Shown: in pieces, positions 1 to 5,401 of the stretch
How the letters are laid out: every line of letters begins with the position of its first letter
Numbering within the stretch: the first letter of the stretch is position 1
Source of the DNA: Candidatus Sulfopaludibacter sp. SbA3
GTDB lineage: Bacteria > Acidobacteriota > Terriglobia > 20CM-2-55-15
Reading direction: 5' to 3'
Assembly: GCA_945861845.1 (NCBI GenBank)
Contig: CAMAWS010000062.1
Coordinates: forward strand, 1 to 10,846
Length of the DNA: 10,846 nt
Program-made: the position numbers and the translations under genes
Notes under the pieces: model-generated
Seen by the model: the letters and a program-made list of their open reading frames with translations, nothing else
Told to the model about the DNA's origin: nothing
Database searches by the model: none

Positions 1-57
1 TTGACCGTAAGCGGGAATGAAAGACAACAAAAGCAACAGGGGAAGCATTCTTTTCAT
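1..57 (-). CDS. Partial exported protein of unknown function (N-terminal signal peptide only)
   Basis: Reading leftward from an ATG at 57, the frame gives 19 residues, MKRMLPLLLLLSFIPAYGQ, and runs off the window. This is a textbook Sec signal: basic K2-R3, a leucine-rich core at about residues 5-13, and a likely AYG-Q cleavage site. An AGGAGA ribosome binding site lies 7 nt upstream of the ATG (68-61 on the top strand). The gene starts 20 bp after the stop of the metallo-beta-lactamase gene on the same strand, so the two are probably co-transcribed. The mature protein is outside the window and its function cannot be assigned. The start and export signal are fairly certain because SD, ATG and signal peptide agree. 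Confidence 0.72.
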   Translation of the reverse strand, partial: MKRMLPLLLLLSFIPAYGQ

Positions 58-77
58 GGAGGTCTCTCCTATATTGG

Positions 78-1193
78 TTAGTTACTCGCCGTTGGCGGTC
101 TATAGGTCTTCGTGAACCCGTTCCGCGCATTCGTGATCGTGAACGTGCCGTCCTGCTGCGCCTGGATCTTGAACCAGAACGCATTCCCGTTGTGCTGCGG
201 AGCGGGAGGAGCTTCCTGGCCCTGCGGCGGAGCCACGAACGGCGCTACTGCGACTGCCTCGGGCTGCTGGTCGTACAGGTTGGCGATGAACATTCCCGGA
301 ACCGCATACTCCTGTCCGGCCAGTTGCGAAAAATGGATCTGCCAGACATCTTCCACGCCCGGCGAGCTATGAAAGATTTTCATGGCTTCCGGCTGTCCGC
401 CCTTGCGCGTTCCGTTGTTGGTCACGACTGCGCGCGGACGTAGCGGATGGACAAGGAATTCACCGTTGACGTTGCCATGGCGGCCGGCCAGCAACAGATC
501 CAGCGTGCCGATGCGGTTCTGCGGACACATCAGATCGAATTGCCTGTTCAGTGTCAGGTCGCCAAGGAGCATGGTTCGGAACCTGCCGAACTGAATGACG
601 GAACCCACAGACTGGTCGTCTTCGGTTAGCTGGATTCCGGTGGCGGGGGTGTAAGCGGCGCAAAGAGGATTCGCAGTCGCCCTGCCTTGTATCGGCGTCT
701 TGATCACCTGCGCGGCTGAACTCACGATGCGCCAGTCCAGGCCGGCAACGTTGATCTTGTCGCCCGGCTTTGCGACCGTGTGTTTCGTTTTGGTGTAAAG
801 GTCACGATACTCGCCGTTCAGGAATGCGTCTGTCGCGGCATTCGGCTGAGTGTTCGGGCCATGGTCGATGAACTCCATGATGGGAATTCGTTTGGCCAGC
901 TCGCTGAGGCCGCCGACGTGATCGCCGTGGAAGTGTGTCGTGATCAGGTGATCGATCTTTGTCAGGCCGGCATCCTTTGCCGCAGCCACAATCCGCTCGG
1001 CGTCACGGACAGCGCCGTTGCCGGTATTTCCGGAATCGATGAGCATCGATTCGCCGGAAGGCGTGACAAAAAGGACGCCAGTCCCGCCCTCGACGTCCAC
1101 GACGTAGATATCCAATGTTGTTCTTCTGTTCTGTGCCACAGCCATCGCTGCGTAAAGCATCAGAGCCAGCACCAACAGTACTCTTGCGCGCAT
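78..1193 (-). CDS. Exported metallo-beta-lactamase-fold hydrolase, ComEC/Rec2-like
   Basis: The 371-residue product has a Sec signal (residues 1-20, cleavage near AVA-Q) and then an MBL-fold domain. The metal site HFHGDH spans residues 87-92 and is followed by GG. Later candidate metal-site residues are the GDL aspartate D212 and H239 in the segment GRHGN. The DDQSVGSVIQFG stretch (192-203) followed by LLGD resembles ComEC/Rec2-type MBL domains rather than class B beta-lactamases. The C-terminus (about 310-371) has a Pro/Gln-rich linker and a short module of beta-rich appearance with TFTITNARNG. I chose the start at 1193 because GGGAGG lies just upstream and the signal follows directly; the frame stays open to an ATG at 1277, but that adds 28 unconserved-looking residues before the signal. 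The substrate is unknown; a phosphodiester or other ester is possible from the family. Confidence 0.85.
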   Translation of the reverse strand: MRARVLLVLALMLYAAMAVAQNRRTTLDIYVVDVEGGTGVLFVTPSGESMLIDSGNTGNGAVRDAERIVAAAKDAGLTKIDHLITTHFHGDHVGGLSELAKRIPIMEFIDHGPNTQPNAATDAFLNGEYRDLYTKTKHTVAKPGDKINVAGLDWRIVSSAAQVIKTPIQGRATANPLCAAYTPATGIQLTEDDQSVGSVIQFGRFRTMLLGDLTLNRQFDLMCPQNRIGTLDLLLAGRHGNVNGEFLVHPLRPRAVVTNNGTRKGGQPEAMKIFHSSPGVEDVWQIHFSQLAGQEYAVPGMFIANLYDQQPEAVAVAPFVAPPQGQEAPPAPQHNGNAFWFKIQAQQDGTFTITNARNGFTKTYRPPTASN

Positions 1194-1278
1194 TAATCCT
1201 CCCGTTGTTTCAAGAAGTGAAGCCGTCATCGTATGTGTTGTCCGATGGCGTGTCAACGTGCGGGAAGTAGGAGACATC

Positions 1279-1413
1279 TTTGAAATTGGACGAATCCTGA
1301 ACCTCAGATCCGAAATCCCGAAATATCAGATTGGACCAGGCAGGAAGGATCGCCAGTCCAATTCAAGATTTCGGATTTCGGGATCTGAGATGCAGGACTT
1401 GTCCAATTTCAAA
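1279..1413. repeat. 135-bp near-perfect palindrome, MITE-like or REP-like intergenic element
   Basis: Arm 1279-1336 is the reverse complement of arm 1356-1413, each 58 nt, with a 19-nt centre (1337-1355). The outer ends match perfectly over 13 nt (TTTGAAATTGGAC), the inner ends share ATTGGAC, and the middle carries CTCAGATC followed by repeated CGAAATC-type motifs, with about nine mismatches and two compensating one-base shifts. ATC stands immediately outside both ends (1276-1278 and 1414-1416), which may be a 3-bp target duplication or chance. It encodes nothing. It lies downstream of the methyltransferase gene and upstream of the MBL gene, both on the minus strand, so in a transcript it would form a very long hairpin that could terminate or attenuate. 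The rest of the 1194-1451 gap shows nothing else clear. Confidence 0.85.
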
Positions 1414-1451
1414 ATCGCCCCTCTGTTCGCGAGGTGAAGTCCTACTCAATT

Positions 1452-2141
1452 TCAATTTGTGCTCTTTGTCAGGATAAGTATGTGCTGGCGGGGTAATGTA
1501 TCGATAACGCGCGTGAGAATGAAACCTTCTGCCGCGAGCTCGGTTCGAACCTCTGCGACGCTCATCTTGTGTTCCGGACGAATCGGGACTGAAGGATCTT
1601 CCTTGCGGTATTCCAGTAGAACCAGCCTGCCGTCAGCTTTCAGGGCCTCGCGGATCTTCCTCAGCATCAATTGAGGTTGTGAGAATTCGTGATAGACGTC
1701 GACCAATAGAACGAGATCCATCTGGCCGGCCGGGAGCCTGGGATCGGCCACCTCTCCCTGCACGAGTTCGATATTCCTGAGCCCGGCGCCGTCCGCATTC
1801 TGGCGAAGCATTCGCAACATTTCCGGTTGGAGATCGTTCGCGTAAACCTTCCCGTTGGGCCCAACACGCCGCGCCATGCGCATGGAGAAGTAACCCGTCC
1901 CGGCGCCAATATCGGCGACGGTCATTCCGGGCCGAATGCCGATCGCGTCCAGGGCGCCTTCCGGATTTTCTTCGCGCTCGCGCTCGGGTCGATCGAGCCA
2001 GTCTGCGCCGGCGGCGCCCATGACGGGAGCAATTCGCCGATCGGTGAGGGGGTGCGTGCCCTGGAATGCTTCGGCCGGGACCGCGGCCGCCAATGAGACA
2101 AGCAGGACACATAGAAGGAGAGAGAGTATTCGCCGGTTCAT
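1452..2141 (-). CDS. Exported class I SAM-dependent methyltransferase
   Basis: The 229-residue protein has a Sec signal (basic NRR, hydrophobic residues 5-20, likely cleavage after AEA at 25) followed by a single Rossmann-type methyltransferase domain. The SAM-binding motif I is VADIGAGTGYF at 75-85. The acidic end of beta-2 is ANDLQPEML (101-109), a QGE follows near 128-130, and the motif IV region is DVYHEF (148-153). The segment WLDRPEREREENP (48-60) before the fold is typical of a family of small methyltransferases often found with signal peptides. The acceptor substrate is unknown. No good SD precedes the ATG at 2141, so translation may be leaderless or weakly initiated. It is divergent from the serine hydrolase gene across only 46 bp. 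SAM is normally cytoplasmic, so export of this enzyme is puzzling. Confidence 0.85.
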   Translation of the reverse strand: MNRRILSLLLCVLLVSLAAAVPAEAFQGTHPLTDRRIAPVMGAAGADWLDRPEREREENPEGALDAIGIRPGMTVADIGAGTGYFSMRMARRVGPNGKVYANDLQPEMLRMLRQNADGAGLRNIELVQGEVADPRLPAGQMDLVLLVDVYHEFSQPQLMLRKIREALKADGRLVLLEYRKEDPSVPIRPEHKMSVAEVRTELAAEGFILTRVIDTLPRQHILILTKSTN

Positions 2142-2187
2142 AATTCGCGAGTATATATACTTGGTCCTCTCAACTGGAGGTTATTGA
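2142..2187. promoter_or_regulatory. Short divergent promoter region with a 12-bp AT palindrome
   Basis: These 46 bp must hold the start signals of both the methyltransferase (minus) and the serine hydrolase (plus). AGTATATATACT at 2150-2161 is a perfect palindrome that could serve as a shared -10-like region in both directions or as an operator for a dimeric regulator. The plus-strand gene has a clear SD, CTGGAGG (2174-2180), 7 nt before its ATG. CCTC at 2166-2169 can pair with GAGG at 2177-2180 in the SD, a weak potential for masking it. No convincing -35 boxes could be picked for either direction. Confidence 0.4.
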
Positions 2188-3420
2188 ATGAAAAGGCGCG
2201 AGTTCATCACCCTGCTCGGCGGCGCAGCGGTCTTGCCGTTAGCTGCAAAGTCACCACAGACTCAGTCCATCGCCCAGTCCGCCCAGTCCATTGAAGACGC
2301 GATGCGCCGCGCGGTTGAGCGCAAGGACGTGGCCGGCGTCGTTGTCATGGCAGCCGATCGCAAGCGCATCATCTACCAGGGCGCGTTCGGGGTCGCCGAC
2401 ATTGGCGAGGCCCGTCCACTCAAGCTCGACGCGCTGTTCCGGATCGCATCCATGACCAAGGCCATCACTTCAACGGCCGCCATGCAGCTTGTCGAACAGG
2501 GGCGGTTTGCGATCGAAGATCTGGTGGAAAAATATCTTCCGGAGTTCGCGAAGTTGTCCGTATTCGAATCGTTCGACAGCGCCAGTGGCGCCTATCGCGT
2601 GCGGCAGGCGACCAGGACGGTCACCATCCGGCATCTCTTCACGCATACGTCGGGGCTTGGATACCCCTTCACCAACTCGATCGTACGCGACTTCAAACCG
2701 CGCGCTGGAGAGGCCTACCCGGTTGGCCCGCTGGTGTTCGAGCCGGGCGAACGGTGGCTTTACGGCACAAACACGGACTGGCTGGGCCGGCTGGTCGAGA
2801 AAGTCTCGGGCATGTCGCTCGAAAACTACTTCCGCCAGCGCATCTTCACGCCGCTGGTGATGCCCGACACCTTCTACTCTGTGCCGAAGGACAAGGAATC
2901 GCGTCTCGTGACGGTGAACCGCCGCCTGGCTGACGGATCAATCGTGAAGGATTCCGTCCAGCCCGCGACATCGGGTTTTACGCCGATCGGTGGCGGTGGC
3001 CTGTCATCGACCGCCAGCGACTATATCCGCTTCACGCGGGCGTTGCTCAACGGGGGCGAACTCGATGGCGCCCGCATTCTCTCGGCCAGCACAGTAGCCC
3101 TGATGGGCCGGAACCACATCGGCGCAGTCGGCGTTCCGGCACTCAAGACCGCGATGCCGGAGCGCAGCGATGACTTCTCGTTCATTGCGGATGGGCGCGA
3201 CAAGTGGGGGCTCGGATTCCTGATCACCGCCGACACGGTACCAGGCAAACGGTCCGCCGGCAGCCTGAGCTGGGGCGGAATCAACAACACCTATTATTGG
3301 CTGGATCCGGCCCGCGGCATCACCGGCGTCATCCTGATGCAGTTTCTTCCATTCGCGGACCGCAAAGCGCTTGCCCTCTATGATGCGTTCGAGCGCGGCG
3401 TGTATCGGCTTGGCGGCTAG
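2188..3420 (+). CDS. Tat-exported serine hydrolase, class C beta-lactamase / family VIII esterase-like
   Basis: The 410-residue protein starts with a twin-arginine signal (KRREFIT at 2-8, then GGAAVLPLAA) and continues into a beta-lactamase/transpeptidase-like fold. The nucleophile motif SxxK is S88-M-T-K91 in FRIASMTKAIT. The second-motif tyrosine is Y192 in LYGTNTDWLG, followed by RLVEKVSG as is usual in the family. The third motif appears as W362-G363-G364 in place of KTG, which is typical of family VIII carboxylesterases such as EstB. HLFTHTSGLGY (149-159) is another family hallmark. The length of about 400 matches these enzymes. An ester, amide or beta-lactam substrate is all that can be inferred; true beta-lactamase activity is less likely than esterase. 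The start is set by the CTGGAGG SD and the Tat signal. The stop overlaps the convergent gene by 4 nt. Confidence 0.9.
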   Translation: MKRREFITLLGGAAVLPLAAKSPQTQSIAQSAQSIEDAMRRAVERKDVAGVVVMAADRKRIIYQGAFGVADIGEARPLKLDALFRIASMTKAITSTAAMQLVEQGRFAIEDLVEKYLPEFAKLSVFESFDSASGAYRVRQATRTVTIRHLFTHTSGLGYPFTNSIVRDFKPRAGEAYPVGPLVFEPGERWLYGTNTDWLGRLVEKVSGMSLENYFRQRIFTPLVMPDTFYSVPKDKESRLVTVNRRLADGSIVKDSVQPATSGFTPIGGGGLSSTASDYIRFTRALLNGGELDGARILSASTVALMGRNHIGAVGVPALKTAMPERSDDFSFIADGRDKWGLGFLITADTVPGKRSAGSLSWGGINNTYYWLDPARGITGVILMQFLPFADRKALALYDAFERGVYRLGG

Positions 3421-4697
3421 CGGGCTGTGCCGATCTTCGATGCAGCAACGAAGTCCGGCTTGGTCTCTTTCAGTATTTGCAGGATCGCCTGCCTGTCGCC
3501 CGGCGAAAGATGATTGAATTTCGGGCTTTGGTCCGCGCCGTTGAGCACCTCAAGGATACGGCGGGAAACATAGTTTCTTGCGGGCCTGGGCAGGTTGTCG
3601 AACTCCCGGGAATAAATCACATAACTCAGGGGGTACTTGAACAGGCGCCGCTGGAGATCCAAGTCCCGAAGAGACCGCCCCGTTGAGTCGCGAATACCGC
3701 GGCGCTGGAAGTCCTCGGCAAAGCCCGAGGTCCCCGAGATGCTGCTCGACAGTTGAGCTTCACCCACAAGCAGCATCGCTTCCACCAACTCTTCAGCCAT
3801 GCCTTCGTACTGTTTGAGAGTGTCGGTGCCCGGCGAGTCGTGGATGGCTTTCTGCGCCGCGTAGTTCAACTCCGTTACCTGGTTTTCCACAAAAATCTGA
3901 TGACCCAGCACCATCAGCGCGACGATATCGCTGTAGTTGGTAAGGTATTTACTGGAATCGAAGAGGGTCGTCAGATCGGTCACATTCGCGCCCTGAGTGC
4001 GTTCCAGCTTTATGGTGGTTGTGGCTAGCCCAGCTTTGGCCGGAGGAAGATTCCGGAGAACCAGATTACCCATGTGCAACTGGTCTCCATGCGTGCCCGT
4101 GACATACCAGCCGCCCCAGCGTTCCTTGAGAGGGCTGCGGTCGCTAGTCGCAAAGAAGCCGGCGTGAAAGACGGGAGTGCCCGTTTCATCCGGAACCGTG
4201 GACGTCATGACGTGACCCGGAGCAACCGGGTTGTGACACTGCAGGCAAACGTCGAATTCGCGTTCGATCTTCGGCCTGTCACTCTGCTGCTCGATCGAAT
4301 AAAAAACAGCGCCCAGCTTTGGATCGACAGTGGTGATTTCCAGAAGAGGACTCCCCTGGACCCAGCCGACGTAGGTGTCGTCGTTGAAGTAGATCGCTCG
4401 CGGCGTAGCCGGAGAAATCATCTTCAGCTGGAGACTTGTCTTGGACGTCACGAGAATCTGGGATGAGACATCGATGTCTAAGGCGCGAAGCAGCGACTTC
4501 AGATACCCATGCTGATCGTCGCGTTCCAACCGGACTTCGCCGGTCTCGATCCGCTTCCGAAGTTGGGTGATCGAGTCTGTTGGCTCGGTTTCATAGTAGT
4601 CAATCGCAGGATGCTGCAGGACCGTAAATCTTTGCATCGCCGCAAAGCTGCTCAGCGGAATGAGGCTCACAATAAGCACACAGACGAATGAACGCAT
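3417..4697 (-). CDS. Exported mono-haem CXXCH protein of unknown function
   Basis: The 426-residue product has a Sec signal (residues 1-20, MRS then a hydrophobic core ending SFAA) and one haem c attachment motif, C151-L-Q-C154-H155. The segments AIYFNDDTYVGWVQG (101-115), DPKLGAVFYS (125-134) and ERWGGWYVTGTHG (192-204) surround the haem site and resemble a recurrent, largely uncharacterised family that I recall from Acidobacteriota and Planctomycetota with the same order of motifs. The second half (about 240-426) looks alpha-helical and has no further CXXCH. A GGAGGG SD lies 4 nt before the ATG at 4697. The haem motif in an exported protein points to a periplasmic electron-transfer or sensing role, but partner and reaction are not known. 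No other respiratory gene is beside it. It is convergent with the serine hydrolase and shares its CTAG stop. Confidence 0.82.
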   Translation of the reverse strand: MRSFVCVLIVSLIPLSSFAAMQRFTVLQHPAIDYYETEPTDSITQLRKRIETGEVRLERDDQHGYLKSLLRALDIDVSSQILVTSKTSLQLKMISPATPRAIYFNDDTYVGWVQGSPLLEITTVDPKLGAVFYSIEQQSDRPKIEREFDVCLQCHNPVAPGHVMTSTVPDETGTPVFHAGFFATSDRSPLKERWGGWYVTGTHGDQLHMGNLVLRNLPPAKAGLATTTIKLERTQGANVTDLTTLFDSSKYLTNYSDIVALMVLGHQIFVENQVTELNYAAQKAIHDSPGTDTLKQYEGMAEELVEAMLLVGEAQLSSSISGTSGFAEDFQRRGIRDSTGRSLRDLDLQRRLFKYPLSYVIYSREFDNLPRPARNYVSRRILEVLNGADQSPKFNHLSPGDRQAILQILKETKPDFVAASKIGTAR

Positions 4698-4893
4698 GAA
4701 TCCCTCCGGGCTTCGCGAAGTGCAGTTTTAGAACCACAGGTGAGAGAGTGGTTCTTCAAGGTTTTTCAAACAGATGCGGTGAAGGGGATTCCGTCGTATT
4801 GACAATTGAGCACAAAAGCTCTCCATCAGACACGGTCCAGGGACAGAATGTCGGCAGGCTTGGATATTTGTTGTCCCGCCCTTATCTTGAATC
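4698..4893. promoter_or_regulatory. Upstream region of the haem protein gene, with small palindromes
   Basis: This 196-bp stretch separates the haem protein start from the DUF559 cassette. CTTCGCGAAG at 4711-4720 is a perfect 10-bp palindrome just upstream of the SD. AGAACCAC (4730-4737) and GTGGTTCT (4748-4755) form an 8-bp stem with a 10-nt loop. Either could be an operator or a 5'-UTR hairpin of the minus-strand gene. No convincing sigma-70 pair was found and no gene with an SD is visible here, although plus-strand frames stay open through it into the DUF559 gene. Confidence 0.3.
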
Positions 4894-4942
4894 GTGTCCC
4901 TCTCCCACCGGGAGAGGGTGCCCCGAAGGGGCGGGTGAGGGT
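4894..4942. repeat. Left 49-bp terminal inverted repeat of the DUF559 cassette
   Basis: This arm is the reverse complement of 5297-5345 with one mismatch in 49. It contains two internal hairpins: CCCTCTCCC (4898-4906) with GGGAGAGGG (4910-4918) around a 3-nt loop, and GCCCC (4920-4924) with GGGGC (4928-4932) around GAA. Its inner end, GGTGAGGGT, supplies the SD-like GAGGG in front of the DUF559 start codon. Such hairpin-rich CCCTCTCCC...GAGGGT sequences recall dispersed REP-like repeats in other bacterial genomes. Confidence 0.9.
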
Positions 4943-4946
4943 CGCC

Positions 4947-5369
4947 ATGCCGCGGAAACCGTTATCCCCAGTGCAACGCAATCGAGCGCGCCAATTGAGA
5001 AAAACAGATACGATGGCCGAAAAATTGGCTTGGGTTCTTTTGCGCGACCGACGACTAGTTGGACTCAAATTCCGCCGCCAGGTCCCCATTGACAACTACA
5101 TCGTGGATTTCTACTGCCACGAACTCCGCCTGATCGTTGAGCTTGACGGTCTTGTCCATGACGATCCCGTGCAAGTTCGAAGGGATGAAACACGAAATGC
5201 GCATCTGAAGCGATTGGATTACCAGATTCTTCGAGTACCCAATGGAATGGTGATGAAGGATCCGGCGGCATTTGTTGAAAGAATCAAGGAGTTCTTACCC
5301 TCACCCGCCCCTTCGGGGCACCCTCTCCCGGGGGGAGAGGGACACAACTCCGGTTACCGTCACTCATAA
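4947..5369 (+). CDS. DUF559 / Vsr-like endonuclease-fold protein
   Basis: The 140-residue product is a compact PD-(D/E)XK-type domain related to very-short-patch repair endonucleases. The features follow the DUF559 pattern: MAEKLAWVLLR (23-33), LKFRRQVPI (40-48), the catalytic aspartate D54 in YIVDFYC, the E65-x-D67 pair in LIVELDG, H71, then RRDETRNAHL (78-87) and DYQILRVPN (91-99). It should act on DNA in the cytoplasm, since there is no signal peptide. The start at 4947 is preceded by GTGAGGG from the left repeat; the frame is open back to a TTG at 4806, but those codons cross the repeat. Residues from about 117 to 133 (PSPAPSGHPLPGGEG) are encoded by the right repeat, and seven residues of flanking sequence follow. 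Natural substrate and biological role are unknown. Confidence 0.87.
   Translation: MPRKPLSPVQRNRARQLRKTDTMAEKLAWVLLRDRRLVGLKFRRQVPIDNYIVDFYCHELRLIVELDGLVHDDPVQVRRDETRNAHLKRLDYQILRVPNGMVMKDPAAFVERIKEFLPSPAPSGHPLPGGEGHNSGYRHS
5297..5345. repeat. Right 49-bp terminal inverted repeat of the DUF559 cassette
   Basis: This arm pairs with 4894-4942 at 48 of 49 positions. Its internal hairpins are GCCCC (5307-5311) with GGGGC (5315-5319) around TTC, and CCCTCTCCC (5321-5329) with GGGAGAGGG (5333-5341) around GGG. It lies inside the 3' end of the DUF559 reading frame. It may also act as a bidirectional transcript-end structure for the minus-strand DUF5916 gene that stops at 5402, although no T-run follows. 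Confidence 0.9.
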
Positions 5370-5400
5370 AAGGTCCAATCTCCACAATTTCAAATCTGCC
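5370..5400. repeat. Possible fragment related to the palindrome ends at 1279-1413
   Basis: The short gap between the DUF559 stop and the DUF5916 stop holds GTCCAAT (5373-5379) and CAATTTCAAAT (5385-5395). The large palindrome uses the same words at its ends, GTCCAAT inside and CCAATTTCAAA outside. The match is short and interrupted, so it may be a decayed end of the same element or coincidence. Confidence 0.25.
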
Positions 5401-5401
5401 C

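Larger units (their letters stand above)
4894..5345. mobile_element. Candidate mobile or repeat cassette: DUF559 nuclease gene between 49-bp inverted repeats
   Basis: The unit consists of two 49-bp inverted repeats with a single short gene between them, 452 bp in total. The repeats are not merely flanking: the left one carries the ribosome binding site, and the right one is read through as the last coding part of the gene. There is no transposase, and no target duplication is visible immediately outside (left flank GAATC, right flank AACTC). The cassette sits between the 5' end of the haem protein gene and the 3' end of the DUF5916 gene without breaking either. The cassette structure is seen directly; that it moves is an inference. 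Confidence 0.55.

Noticed and set aside
447..1196. Plus-strand open frames inside the MBL gene
   Set aside because: They lack SD sites and domains, and the minus-strand gene with the HFHGDH motif explains the region.
1194..1277. Longer N-terminus of the MBL protein starting at 1277
   Set aside because: The signal peptide and the GGGAGG site point to the ATG at 1193; the extra 28 residues would bury the signal.
2188..3420. Naming the serine hydrolase as an antibiotic resistance beta-lactamase (AmpC)
   Set aside because: The third motif is WGG rather than KTG, and the overall pattern fits esterase-type members; resistance cannot be claimed.
4806..4946. Upstream TTG start for the DUF559 gene
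   Set aside because: No SD at 4806, and the added codons run through the left inverted repeat; conserved DUF559 sequence begins only after the ATG at 4947.
4894..5345. The 49-bp repeats as a CRISPR array or as simple rho-independent terminators
   Set aside because: There are only two copies, in inverted orientation and with a gene between them; no T-run follows the hairpins.
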